Below, piece after piece: positions 20,481 to 32,282 of a DNA stretch of 64,000 bases. Below the pieces are notes generated by a model that saw only the letters and a list, made by a program, of their open reading frames with translations, was not told the origin of the DNA and did not search any database. This DNA is from Mauremys mutica (lineage: Eukaryota > Chordata > Testudines > Geoemydidae), in contig NC_059084.1 in assembly GCF_020497125.1 (NCBI RefSeq), positions 31,836,203-31,900,202 on the forward strand, read 5' to 3'. Position 1 is the first letter of the stretch. Each line of letters starts with the position of its first letter. A program made the position numbers and the translations under genes.

Positions 20481-23400
20481 TGACATGGGGTAGCACACAG
20501 GGGCTCTCTGAGACAGCAGGGCATCTCCCTGTGTCCATGCAGCAGGAAAGTCAGGGCAGTGGCTGCAGCCCATCTACCTTACTGGGATGAGTGACCTGGG
20601 GCTGTGCTGGCTTTGGAGCTGTACCTTATTTGTATGGGTTCAAAAAGTCCCCAGCACAAACTGGGCTCCTTGGGTTGAAGGAGCCTCTCTGGGGCAAAGA
20701 GTCTGGCTCCCTTTGGGGACTGAGCTGCTGCTGGCCAGGTCAGTCTCAATGCAATGCAAGTGCAGCCTCTGGTGGCAGCTCTTCCCAGCTGAGCTGGCAG
20801 GGCTGCTCCCCTGCATTCTGCTGGAGCCCAAATAAACCTGCCCTTCTCTTCCATTGTCCACTGGTCTGGCTTCAGCCTGGCAACTCTCAGCTGGCAGGTG
20901 GGCATTACCCTCCTTTACAGATGGGAACAGATACAGAGGGGGTTGGGACTTGCCACAGTTACACAGCAGCACTGCCAACTCTTGTGACTTCACCACCAGG
21001 TTTATGCTATTGGGTGTCTTTCCTGAGGCCCAGCCCTGTGATTATGAGGCTCTCAGGTGTTTTTGGTTAAAGCATATTTCTAACTTCCCTGCACTTCAGT
21101 GATGGGATAGTTTGTAGTAGCCTAGCTGTGTTTTCAGTGGCCCTGTTGGCTCCATCTGCTTCCTCCATAGCCCTTTATTATCCCAAGTTAGTCTAGTTAA
21201 ATTTGAAAAGGGAAATTGAAAAGGAATGCCTAACTTCCTCCCATTTCCAAAAGCCTGTAACCTCTCCTTCATGCACATTCCAATCCAGCAGCCAGGGGGA
21301 ATTTAGCAAGGCAAAATCTAATTACCTCCACTAAAATTTGTGCAGAACTGCTGGAGTTAGTACCTTTGCTCTTGCAGACAGTGCAGTGGGAATTGTTAAT
21401 TACCACAAATGGTCAAGGCCCCCTTTTAAAAATACAATTTTATTTGTGAAATGGTATGCAAAACTCATACTTTGTTCCGGACACTGTAAAAGCAATAAAA
21501 GACATCCCTGTCCCACAGAATTTATGATCTAAAAATGGAGAAGATCCAACAAGGGGATGCAGAACACAACAGAAGAAGGGAAAGACAGGGAAAACGATAG
21601 GAACACAAGGTTGTATACTTTTTACCTCCAGGTCTGTAGTTTCTCAAACAGCACAACACCTCCCCTAATGTTGTTCTGGGGCATTGGTTAATCATTGGTT
21701 TAGCTGATGTGACTCATCCTTCTGAATCTCTGACTACTTCCTGGAATACCTGGGTTTTCCCAAGGCAAGTCAGCATCCAAGGGCTTACCTCATCCAATTA
21801 TGCTTAGTTTATGAGCTTTGACAGGCACTCAGTGCATTTCCTGCAGAACTGTCTTAACAGGAGACATTTGAGAGATTTCAGCATTGCTGATGCGTGATTA
21901 TGGCACCTAACATAGCTAGTGAGACCACATTCACTGATAAAATTCACAAGATTTCAACCAAGTTCTCTGGTTCTAGAACTAGCATAAAACAAGATCTGGC
22001 TAAGAGAGAAGCTGGCTGATAATTTACCTTCTGGAAAAACAAGGTTCCTGTAATTATGTCTCTGGATGACCTCATTCTGGTTTTGGTTTAACAAAATAAA
22101 TATGTTCTAATATGATAGATTTCACCTTTTCCATGATAGAGCAAGAACTACCTGACAATACAGCTGAGACCTGCATTGTCCAGAAATGGAGTTACTGCTT
22201 CTGTGTTGCATCCAAATTTGAGATCCTGCCGAGCCTGAGCATAAAGTATTAGATTTTTAATCGATAAATATTAGTAAACGTCAATTTCATCGTACACACA
22301 CAAACCAACAAAAATACTTGCCTTGATAACTGAAATTTACAGATAGGCAATGTAAGTAAAATGCTGCTTGAGAACATAGAGTTGCATTTAAGGATATTTT
22401 GACATGGTGTTAACAAATTATGTTTGAACAGTTATAAAACTTTAACTTTTTGAATCTCAACATCTATGGTCACTAAATAATTGTCTGAATCTCCCACAAC
22501 TAATTTCCTGCAACTGTGAAAATTTAAATTGATGAAAATTTAAAATGTAAAACAAATACTGTTGCACAACTGAAAGTTTAAATCAATAAAAATAGAAAAT
22601 ATGCTTAAAATAATCATCTGTCAAAATTATAAAAAATAAAAATCAAATTCTGCTAAGCCTCTTTATACTTTGTTGATTGCGAGGCTATTACAAGGGTATT
22701 TGATTTGTATTTTGACATAAGTGATTTGCACTTAATTCAAAGAGAATTATCTTGCCAACATGCTCTGTACAGCAAGCTGAGTGAGGGTAGATCCTCAAGA
22801 AACTTTGTAAAGTAGAATGAGGAAGGAGACCGAAAATACGTCTATCTTCTCCTTTCTGCCCCAGAAAGTCCTGTTTGTCCCTATTAGTTATTTTTATGTG
22901 GGTCACAGGTAGATGGTGACTTTGTTTCCCTTTCTTGTTGTTTGTTAGCAGGTCCTTTATTAATTGCAAACAACAGTAGCTGCTATTTTGCACTGATAGT
23001 GAGGGAACAGGAGTTAGCACTTTTGCTGTTGCAGACTGTGCAGTGGGAATTGTTGAGAGAGAGACTAAGCCACTAACGGAGAGGATTACATCCCCACCAA
23101 CAGCAGCCATCACAATGAGCCAGTGTGCTAGAAGGCATTGTTTGGATCTCATCTTATATATTCCCTCACGTGTTAAAACTTTATTTAAAAAATTACTTTG
23201 TATAGAAAAATATAATGCACCCGAATGCGGAACAAAGAAGAGAAAATGGCTAAGACCCCCCAAAAGACCGGTGTTTCTGCTGCCTCAGATGTAGTCTGTT
23301 CTGTTTCCTGGACCATTTCCTGCCCTGGTAAATCACTTATTAGAGCTGGAGCAGCCTTTTTATACAATACGTGCAATCTGTGTATCCTCCTGTCCTGTTC

Positions 23401-23715
23401 TCCCCCCTGCACACTGAATTGTAAACCTGCAGCTCCCAAGGACTGTGTTAAGGATTTTAACAGCTCTGCTTCTGTCCCTCTCTTTAAAAACAAAACAGCT
23501 CCTCAGAAATGGAGGCAGGAATGAGGGATTGTTCCTTTGGGTCAGACGGGAATCCTAGTGGTCATGTGCGCTCTTGAGGGAAAGGTGGGTTTGTCTAGAT
23601 CTTGCTGCTGAGCCCAGAGGTGGTCTGCCCCTGCAACATCATTCCAAACTAGACTGTAAAGCCCCACATGGGATACACAGCTCGTTAGTATGACTACCTC
23701 ACGTCCATCAGCTCC
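20481..23715. other. Unannotated 3.2 kb, no gene recognised
   Basis: A weak MIR-like core (CCTCCTTTACAGATGGGAAC, then GGACTTGCCACAGTTACACAG) lies at about 20910-20972. Sequence at 21346-21398 resembles 23004-23056 (GTGCAGTGGGAATTGTT in both). The region at 22260-22640 is very AT-rich. The 191-codon minus-strand frame at 22688-23263 has no domain I can name. Confidence 0.4.
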
Positions 23716-23726
23716 TGTTATCTAGA

Positions 23727-23854
23727 ATCAGAGGGGTAGCCGTGTTAGTCTGGTTCTGTAGAAGCAGCAAAGAATCCTGTGGCACCTTATAGACTAACAG
23801 ACGTTTTGCAGCATGAGCTTTCGTGGGTGAATACCCACTTCTTCAGATGCAAGA
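23727..23854 (-). mobile_element. Penelope-like element 3' end, 128 bp
   Basis: It carries TCAGAGGGGTAGCCGTGTTA, AATCCTGTGGCACCTTATAG, GAGCTTTCGTGGGTG and ACTTCTTCAGATGC, the PLE terminus in minus orientation. A perfect 11-bp direct repeat TGTTATCTAGA flanks it (23716-23726, 23855-23865). It is close to the 53230-53360 copy in sequence, so both belong to the same subfamily. Confidence 0.9.
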
Positions 23855-24020
23855 TGTTATCTAGAGGGTCACTATAGCTCACCCCTCTGGATAACCAACA
23901 TCCAGACAAGTCATAGAACTAAAGAAGGAGCTCAGTTGGCCAACTGTGCTACCAGCCACCAACCTGAATTCTGCCACCTGCCATGATACTGAGAAAGTGT
24001 TCCGAGCCCTCGATATGGGA

Positions 24021-24154
24021 GAGCTTGGCTGCACATGCAGTTGTTCCTGATTAACTGTTCCTACTTAATGCCATGGGTGGACATTATTATTCTGGAACAT
24101 TGGAGAGTTAAGTAGGAACAGTTAATTGGGAACAAGTCCATGTGTAGACAAGTC
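24021..24154. mobile_element. Short palindromic TIR element, about 134 bp
   Basis: GTTCCTGATTAACTGTTCCT is answered by AGGAACAGTTAATTGGGAAC, and the outer parts (GCTTGGCTGCACATG and CATGTGTAGACAAGTCC) also pair. The two arms cover nearly the whole element. I found no clear target duplication. Confidence 0.55.
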
Positions 24155-25949
24155 CTGTAAGAATAGAGCTGTCCTGACTTCAGATCAGCAGGACTAGACC
24201 TGGCACTGACACTAGATGGATTTTGTCATTACCCAAATGATTTTTTGGCTTGTGTCTGACAACACAACCAGCCTCTGAAATCCTGGGTAAGAAGCCTGCA
24301 TATTCAGGATGATAATCATTATGCTCTCTGGCTCAACCAGCTGTCAGGGGACTATGGGGTGTGCTGTCGAGCAAGGGATATTTTGGTACTGCTGAAGTAT
24401 CCTTTAAGTAACTTAATCTGAAGAGCATCACATGAAATCCCACTGCACCCTACATAACAAATAGAGAGACAGTGAGATCATGGCAGCTCTGCTGGCTGGC
24501 TGGGCAGCCCTGTTGTGCTTGCCAAGTGTAAAACTAAGCTACTGGGGCCAGAGTCATCCTCAGTGTAAAACACCTTTATCGTTTGATTTCATTTTCTCTT
24601 TTCACCTAGTTTGAGGGGAGGATTCGGGTTTATAGGCATTGTAGGAGAAAGGCGGAGTGTGGTGGAGCAGGCCACGGTGTGTGTGGGGGGTCCCAGCCTA
24701 GGGACTTAGAACTGCTGGATCAGTGACAGAACCATCCATTGTCCAAAAGAATCTGGCAGATTTTTGTATGTATCTTTTCAGACAGGATAGAAAGTGCTGA
24801 GCCACCAAAGAGAGCAGCACCAGTAGAGATTCCATATGTGATCAGTGGGCAAGACACCTGTCTGTTACCTGCCGCAACAGGGAAGAGATTTTCAACTGAC
24901 TCTTTACCCATTTCCTGAGGGACACTGTGTTTTCTGGGATGTCCCCTGTGACACTGGCAGACCAGATGCCAGCTCATTCCAGATCCCCAGGCCAATTCAC
25001 TTGTGTATTAGTATAGATCAAAGTGATTGTTTGGTGTTTAAACTTCATGAACACTAGTGGACTGCTACTTCATTGTGTTCACTTATCCATATCCCATTAT
25101 AATGTAATAGCAAACATTTGCACTGTATATCCCCCCGTAACTAAATAACCCATCAAACGAGAAAGAAGCCTTGTGGAATGCAAATGAAGAACTTTAACAG
25201 AAAAGAGCTAATTTCAAGGTAAGTGGTCATTGTGTGTGATGAGTGGAGGTCAAAGACTCAGAATGCATTCCTCACTCTCCACCATCAAAGTGGGATAACT
25301 CAGTGGTTTAAAGGAAAAGCCCACATGGGTAGTGACACTGTCAACTTGTTGGGAGAAGAAGTTGTAAGTATGGATTCAGGGAAAGAGCTTTCATCTCTAA
25401 ACTGTTTGACTCTTGCAGGAAAGTGCACCAGATGCAATGCGGAGATCCCCAGAGACTTCTGGGAAACTGGCAGTTTATTACATCACTACCACCATTTGGC
25501 ATTACAAACTGTGATTGACCTGTTATTTACCAACTTTAACCTCTCAATAACTCTCATTCTTTTTTCTTAGCTAATAAAACTTTGGCTAGTTTAGTGTAGA
25601 ATTGGCTGCTAGTGTTGTTTTTGGTGTAAGATCGAGAGTACCAGTTGACCTGGGGAAAGTGACCAATCTCTTGGGACTGGAAGCATAAGTGACATGAGAG
25701 TTTTTTGTTTGGGGAGGCTACTTCCAGGAGCGTCAGAAGCTCCCTAGAAGTGTGGGGTGGAGGGACACCAGTGGAGCTCCAGCATTCCTGCTCCCAGGGT
25801 GCAAAGGTAGTGGGGCCGTGCACCTCCAAAGGGAGGTGACCCACATCTGGCATTTGCCCCCTGGATGGCCAGCCTTTTTTATTTTGGAGAGGCTGAGCCC
25901 CCTCGAGCCTCTTGTATGTGCCGCCCATGACTGGAAGCAACCTAAATAT
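24155..25949. other. Unannotated, no gene recognised
   Basis: Short frames only. The 153-codon minus-strand frame at 25554-26015 runs into the hAT end and has no domain. I see no RNA gene. Confidence 0.4.
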
Positions 25950-26533
25950 TAGGGCTATCAAGCGATTAAAAAAATTAATCGCCATTAATTGCACTGTTAA
26001 ATAATAGAATACCATTTATTTAAATATTTTTGGATGTTTTCTACATTTTCAAATATATGGATTTCAATTACAACACAGAATACAAAGTGTACAGTGCTCA
26101 CTTTATATTTATTTTGGATTACAAGTATTTGTACTTGTATTTATCATGAAAACTGAACTTACAAATGTAGAATTATGTATAAAATAACTTCATTCAAAAA
26201 TAAAACAATGTAAAATTTTAGAGCCTACAAGTCCACTCAGTCCTACTTCTTGTTCAGCCAATTGCTCAGACAAACAAGTTTGTTTACATTTGCAGGAGAT
26301 AATGCTGCCCACTTCTTGTTTACAATGTTACCTGAAAGTGAGAACAGGCATTCTCATGGCACTTTTGTAGCCCGCGTTGCAAGATATTTACATGCCAGAT
26401 GTGCTAAAGATTCATATGTCCCTTCATGCTTCAACCACCATTCCAGGGGACATGCATCCATACTGATGGTGGGTTCTGCTTGATAACAATCCAAAGCTGT
26501 ACGGACTGACGCATGTTCATTTTCATTATCTTA

Positions 26534-28379
26534 GGGTATGTCTACACTATGAAATTAGGTTGATTTTATATGTCGATTTTTAAAAAAATTGATTTGATTC
26601 AGTTGATTGTGTGTGTCCCCACTTAAGACCATTAAGACCATTAAGTTGGCAGAGTGTGTCCAGAGTACTGAGGCTAGCATCAACTTTCAGAACTATCCCA
26701 CAGTTCCCTTAGTCTCCGCCACCTATTGGAATTCTGGGTTGAGCTCCCAATGCCTGATGGGGCAAAAACATTGTTGCGGGTGGTTCTTGGTAGATATCAT
26801 CAGGCCCCTCCAGTGAAAGCAACAGCAAAAAATCATTTATCGTCTTTTTTCCTGGGTTACCCATGCAGACGACATACCACGGCAAGCATAGAGCCCGCTC
26901 ACCTCACTGTCACCATACATCTCCTGGGTGCTGCTGGCAGACGCGGTACTGCAGTGCTACACAGCAGCAGCTCCTTGCCTTTGCAAGTTAGCAAAGATGG
27001 TTAGCAGCCATATTGTACCATCTGCTGCTGTCTCCTGGTTCCTCCTGGCCGGCCTCGGTGAGGTCGGTTTGAGGCACCTGGACATAAACTCCTTACCTGA
27101 GGAGGTTGTGAAGGCTAGGACTATAACAATGTTTAAAAGGGGATTGGATAACTTCATGGTGGCTAAGTCCATAAATGGCTATTAGCCAGGATGGGTAAGA
27201 ATGGTGTCCCTAGCCTCTGTTCGTCAGAGGATGGAGATGGATGGCAGGAGAGAGATCACTTGATCATTGCCTGTTAGGTTCACTCCCTCTGGGGCACCTG
27301 GCATTGGCCACTGTCGGTAGACAGATACTGGGCTAGATGGACCTTTGGTCTGACCCGGTACGGCCCTTCTTATGTTCTTAAATGGGAGTGACTCCAGGTC
27401 ATTCACTTCTTGAAGTTTCATCTAATGGAGATTCAGTCCTGCCTGGAATATCAGGCAAGCCTACTAAAGAACCAGAGAGGCAAATGACCGCTCTGGGTCA
27501 GAGCCCCAAATATCCCGCTTCTATGATGAGCTGCAGGCCATTCTAGGGGGTGCCCCTACAACTACCCCTCCCCTGTGCTTCCCTCCTCCCTCACCCCTCC
27601 TGGGCTACCTTGGCAGTTATCCCCCCATTTGTGTGATGAATTAATAAAGAATGCATGAATTTGAAAAAATTACTTTATTGCCTCTGCAAGCAGAGATCAA
27701 AGGGGGGAGGGCAGTTGGCTTACAGGGAAGTAGAGTGAAAGGATTTCATCAAGGAGAAACAAACAGAACTTTCACACCATAGTCATGAAACTTGTTTTCA
27801 AAGCTTTTCTGATGCGCAGCACAACCTGCTGCCCTCTTCTAAGTGCCCTGGTGTCTGGCTGCGCTTAATCATTTAGTCCATTTATCAGAACAGAGTTCTG
27901 ATAGCACAGATTCGTCTCCCCATACAGCGATCAGATTCAGTACCTCCTGTTCAGTCCATGCTAGAGCTCTTTTGCGATTCTGGGACTCCATGGTCACCTG
28001 TGCTGATGAGCTCTGCATGGTCACCTGTGCTGATCAGCTTGCCATGGTGGCCAAACAGGAAATGAAATTCAAAAGTTCGCAGGGCTTTTCCTGTCTACCT
28101 GGCCAATGCATCTGAGTTGAGAGTGCTGTCCAGAGCAGTCACAATGGAGCACTCTGATGGTATTGGCCTCCGGGAGCTATCCCAAATTGCGTCTGCACTA
28201 CCCCAAATTCGACTCAGCAGGGTTGATTTCAGTGCTAATCCCCTCGTCAGGGAGGAGTACATAAATCGATTTTAAGAGCCCTTTAAGTTGAAAAAAATGG
28301 CTTTGTCGTGTGGATGGGTGCAGGTTAAATCGATCTAATCCTGCTAAATTCTACCTAAACTCATAGTGTAGACCAGGGC
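26534..28379 (+). mobile_element. Harbinger-type non-autonomous element, interrupted by CR1
   Basis: It begins GGGTATGTCTACACTATG and ends TAGTGTAGACCAGGGC. The flanks are TTA (26531-26533) and TCA (28380-28382). The termini and internal phrases (CACAGTTCCC, GAATTCTGGGTTGAGCTCCC, CCTGATGGGGCAAAAACATT) are shared with the element at 44268-45730. A short reading at 27505-27560 gives RFYDELQAILGG, the end of the SANT-like domain. It is followed by an AATAAA at about 27645, so this is a deletion derivative of a two-gene Harbinger. A CR1 fragment sits at 27083-27380. Confidence 0.75.
27083..27380 (+). mobile_element. CR1 LINE 3' end, about 300 bp
   Basis: The piece encodes the last residues of a CR1 second protein (TMFKRGLDNFMVAKSINGY) and then the 3' untranslated end with GGGCTAGATGGACC, TTGGTCTGACCCGGTACGG and CTTATGTTCTTAA. 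It is a 5'-truncated copy inserted within the Harbinger element. CR1 usually leaves no clear target duplication, and none is visible. Confidence 0.8.
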
Positions 28380-28794
28380 TCAGTCAGATGCCACCAGCAG
28401 AAGGTTGGTTTTCTTTTTTGGTGGTTTGGGTTCTGTAGTTTCCGGATCAGAGTGTGGCAAGATAGACCAGAGAGTCTGAGGGGAAATGTCTGTGACTCCA
28501 TGGTAAGACTGTTATAGTGATATAGGAGTTCACATTTGTTACTGGCTTGATAAAATCTAATTTTAGAAGATACCCCCAGTTTGAGTCTGCCATGTTTTCT
28601 GACAGTCTGCCCTGAGGGAGGCACTCATAGTTGTGAGCCACTCCAGACAGCATGACATCACACTTGACTGGTGACCTTATCTCACCGCAGGATAGTGAGA
28701 CTCAACTAATGCAGCAGGGCAAGGCACAAGAGGCATTATGATTAAAGTCTAAAAGTTACATTTAAAAATAATTGTGTAAAACTAAATGCTAGTA

Positions 28795-28902
28795 TCAAAG
28801 GGTTGCCGTGTTAGTCTGTATCCTCAAAAACAATGGGAGTCCAGTGGCACCTTAAAGACTAACAGATTTATTGGGGCATAAGCTTTCATGGCTTTTTTAC
28901 CC
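28795..28902 (-). mobile_element. Penelope-like element 3' end, 108 bp
   Basis: TGCCGTGTTAGTCTGTATCC, AGTGGCACCTTAAAGACTAA and GCATAAGCTTTCATGG are PLE terminal motifs. A perfect 14-bp direct repeat ACTAAATGCTAGTA flanks it (28781-28794, 28903-28916). The usual GGATGCAT end is lacking, because the copy stops at CTTTTTTACCC. Confidence 0.88.
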
Positions 28903-28916
28903 ACTAAATGCTAGTA

Positions 28917-29587
28917 GTGCTTAACCCCATGAAGGTTGCTGAACATTTCCCACTCTATCCTCCTCTTTCAGTGGCTTTCAGCCAACTGACTGTTCAGGCT
29001 GAAGTTTTTCATGATTGTTCTCTGCCTCAGCTTCAGTAGTTTTGGAAAGTTTAAGTAAACACAGCTCAGACAATTTTGAGAACCAGGCTTGGGGAAAAGA
29101 GTCTGTTTTGCCACTGTTAGCCTATTTTTTTTTCCAACCATTGCTTTGAATAGTTTGGAGCAAGACGTTGAAACTTGGCAGGGGAGGATTCCAGGGTTCA
29201 AAGAGTGACTTTTGCCATCCCCATGAAACTCTATCCAGATTTGCCATTTTCACATGCTCAGTAGAATTTGTTAGAGGCTTGCTGCTAAATTCTCTCTACA
29301 TTCCACCTGCACTGAGCATGCTGCCAGCATTTTCTGAACCTCCTGAAGTAGCCACACACACCCTATTTAACCTTTGAGGTGGACTGGACACTCCAAGTGT
29401 ATCCTCCTCCTCCCTGCCTCACAATAACCATGACCAAAGGCCCAGATCCATAAAGGGACGTAGGTGCTTAAGTCTAGGGTTTAGTCTCCTAAATGCCAGT
29501 TTTAGGCTCTTCTGTGATGCACAAAACTCCTGCTCAGTTGCTGCCAAATCCTGTCGGTGCCTAAACTCCCTCAGCACCTTAAATTTA
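28917..29587. other. Unannotated, no gene recognised
   Basis: No repeat ends, domain or RNA are visible. Confidence 0.4.
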
Positions 29588-30184
29588 GAACATAAGAACG
29601 GCAATACAGGGTCAAACCAAGGGGCCACCAAACCTAGTATCCTGTCTTCCAACAGCAGCCAATGCCAGATGCTTCAGAGGGAATGAACAGAACAGGTAAT
29701 CATCAAGTGATCCATCCCCTGTCAGACATCCCAGCTTCTGGCATTTAGAGGTGTTGGGACACCCAAAGCATGGAGTTGCATCCCTGATCTTGGCTAATAG
29801 CCATTGATGGATCTAATCCTCCATGAACTTATCTCGTTCTTTTTTTAACCCAGTTGTACTTTTGGTCTTCAAACATCCCCTGACAACAGGTTGACTGCGC
29901 ATTGTGTGAAGTACTTCCCTTTGTTTGTTTTAAGCCTGCTGTCTATTAATTTTATTACCTGACCCCTGCTTCTTGTGTTATTTGAAGGAGTAAATAACAT
30001 TCACTTTCTCCACACCACTCAAGATTTTATAGACCTCGATCATAACCCCCTTTAATTATCTCTTTTCCAAGCTGAACGGTCTGAGTCTTTAATTTCTCCT
30101 CATATGGAAGCTGTTCCATACCCCTAATCTTTTTTGTTGCCCTTCTCTGTACCTTTCCCAAATTCTAATATATCTTTTTTGAGA
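29588..30184 (-). mobile_element. CR1 LINE 3' end, minus strand
   Basis: It opens with GAACATAAGAACGGCAATAC and GGGTCAAACCAAGGGGCC, the reverse complement of a CR1 3' tail. It continues through ATCCTGTCTTCCAACAGCAG and GGTAATCATCAAGTGATCC to the reverse complement of the last coding part (TTTTATAGACCTCGATCAT, TCTTTTCCAAGCTGAACGG). It shares this order with 56208-56720. Many indels show that it is an older copy. Confidence 0.8.
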
Positions 30185-30399
30185 TGGGCTGTGGGGTACC
30201 CTGGGCTGCCTCGCAGTGTGGTGATCCACAGATCCTCATTTTGTCAAGGATATTTTTTAGTAAAAGTCACAGACAGGTCATGGCTTCCATGAATTTTTCT
30301 GTTTTGTCCGTTACCTGTCTGAATTTTACTAAAAATATCAATGACAAAAATCTTAGCCTTAGTCAAATCCCATTCAAAATCTGACAGGAGGAGAAGGAG

Positions 30400-30900
30400 C
30401 CGCCAACCATATAACTTTTAGCCCAGTGATTAGGTACTCACTGGGATGGAGGAGACCTGGTTCAATTCCACCTCTGCCTGCTGGGGAGAAAGGATTGAAA
30501 TAGGGTTTCCCACATCTCAGGAGACTGCTCTAACCTCTGAGCTAGGGGATACTCTGATGTGGGGCTCCCTCAAATTCTCCTGCTGAAGCTATTCCACTTT
30601 GGATAAATAATTAAATCCTCACTGGAGCTGGGGGACTGGAGCCTGGGTCTCCCACTTCTCAGATGGGTGCCCTAACACTGGACTATAGAGTCACCCTCTC
30701 TCTGGCCCAAGAACTATTTAAGTCTTTATTCCCCATGGAACAGCTTCAGCAGGAGAGACAGAGAGACCCACAGCTGAGTATCCACCAGCGCAGGGGTTAG
30801 AGCACACTTGAGATGTGGGGAACCCCTATTCAAAGCCTCTCTCCCCTCAAGCAGAGGGGAATTGATCCCAGGTGAGCACTCTCACCCCTATTGGGCACCA
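30400..30900. repeat. Degenerate tandem repeat with tRNA-like box motifs
   Basis: CAGTGATTAGGTACTCACTG followed by GAGACCTGGTTCAATTCC resembles an A box and B box. Related phrases return at about 30640-30690 (GGAGCCTGGGTCTCCCAC) and 30795-30835 (GGGGTTAGAGCACACTTGAG, GATGTGGGGAACCCC). This looks like two or three decayed copies of a tRNA-like repeat of about 190 bp. I cannot name the family. Confidence 0.35.
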
Positions 30901-31904
30901 CCACATCCTGCCCTGTTGTGGAGAGCGAGGCAGGTACCTGACTCATTCACATAGGAAATTATCTAGGTACTTACACTGCCCAATTCCAGGAGAAGGGTTC
31001 CCAGTTGTCAACTGCCAGCAGCGTTGGGCACCTACCTCTGTGAGAGGGGTGGGACTTAGGACATGCTCCTGTTGTCAGCATCTCTCATTGGCTAGATTAC
31101 GCAGCTCCTCGCCTAGTGGGCTGGCTCTTGTAGATCCCATTCTACCTTGCAGGGTCCTAAAGTTGAGCTCCAGCCCGAGTCCAGAAGTCAGAAAGACTCT
31201 GCCTGAGTCTCATGGGGTTCATGGCAGCCACTAACTATATGACTCCATTTACCTATCTGAGACAGAGACCTGTGCAGTACTGGAAGTCCCAGGTTTACGG
31301 TCTAAGTGGAGACAGTCTTCAGCTGTTGATCACCATACCTCAGAACATCATAACCTCCCTAGAGTGGTGGGGAAGCAGGACAAGAATGTTCAGGGACGTG
31401 CAGTTCAGTCATCCGAATACATCTTTGACCCATCTGAGGACCCTATCCATGAGTAGTGGGGGCACTCTGGCATCACTTAAGAGTTCGTGGATGCTGATCT
31501 CAGGAAAGAATATTGCACATCACTCAGCATACTGGAACTATGAGCTTTTCATCCGGCTCTCAGATCATTCCTCCATCATCTGCAAGGGAAGGTTGGGCAG
31601 GTAGTAACGCCCAACATATCTACAATCTAGTATAGCAAGCAGGGGTGTGGCCACTCCACCCTCCAGTGCATAGAGGCAATAAGTCTGTAGGTTTGTGTAT
31701 CCACCATGGCATTTATCCTATGGCAGGGAGGAGCAACCTAGTTGCTGATCATCTCAGCAGAGACTGCTCCCAGATGCCTGAGGGTCCCTGAAGGATCAGT
31801 GGATTCAGATCATATTTGCCAGATGGGGTCTGGATTTGTTTGCAACAAGGTTCAAATGAAAGTGTCACTGTTTCTGTTCCAGAGCAGGCAGGGGCAATCT
31901 GCTG
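30900..31904. other. Unannotated, no gene recognised
   Basis: Open frames of 120 and 130 codons (30872-31234, 31212-31604) overlap on the plus strand. Neither shows a domain I know, and the first begins inside the degenerate repeat. Confidence 0.35.
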
Positions 31905-31975
31905 GGGAGGAGCTCTGTGTGAGCTGGAAAGCTTGACTCTCTCACCAGCACAAGATATTACCTGCCCCACCTTGT
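31905..31975 (+). mobile_element. Fragment of the second PLE-like family
   Basis: GAGCTCTGTGTGAGC, GGAAAGCTTGACTCTCTCAC, AAGATATTACCTGCCCCACC and TTGTCTCTCTAG follow the same order as the right half of 15861-16038. No target duplication was found. Confidence 0.5.
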
Positions 31976-32000
31976 CTCTCTAGTTACCATGGCATTCTTA

Positions 32001-32279
32001 GGGTATGTCTACACTACCCACATTACAGTGGGCTGCCCTGTGACGTGGGCCGTGTAGACACGCTTTATCGCCGGGGGAGAGCTTTCCCGGTGATTAAAAA
32101 AACAACACCCCTAACGAGCAGTGGTAGCTTTATCCGTGGGAGCGCGGCTCCCAGCGATAAAGCGCTGTCTATACTGGTGCTTTTCAGCACTAAAACTTTT
32201 GTCGCTCGGGGGGAGGGGGGGAGTTACACCCCCAAACGACAAAAGTTTTAGTGCTGAAAGTGGCAGTGTGGACACAGCC
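32001..32279. mobile_element. Harbinger-like MITE, 279 bp
   Basis: The ends GGGTATGTCTACACTACC and, in reverse complement, GGCTGTGTCCACACTGCC pair. TTA flanks both sides (31998-32000, 32280-32282). An inner perfect hairpin is formed by AGCACTAAAACTTTTGTCG and CGACAAAAGTTTTAGTGCT around a G-rich loop. It is non-coding. Confidence 0.75.
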
Positions 32280-32282
32280 TTA

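Larger units (their letters stand above)
25950..28460 (-). mobile_element. hAT element, minus orientation, split by a Harbinger
   Basis: The left end (AGGGCTATCAAGCGATTAAA, then ATTAATCGCCATTAATTG) and the following AT-rich 3' part match the copy beginning at 58168. The segment 26457-26530 continues as the reverse complement of 59905-59966. After the Harbinger insertion (26534-28379) the match resumes at 28383 (GTCAGATGCCACCAGCAG) to about 28460. The two outer pieces are therefore one hAT copy. Its transposase is truncated, and nothing of the N-terminal half remains. Confidence 0.75.

Noticed and set aside
19366..20538. Minus-strand frames of 390 and 294 codons rich in Pro, His and Ser
   Set aside because: They are the reverse complement of the same two minisatellites. 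No domain, and the frames end where the repeat ends.
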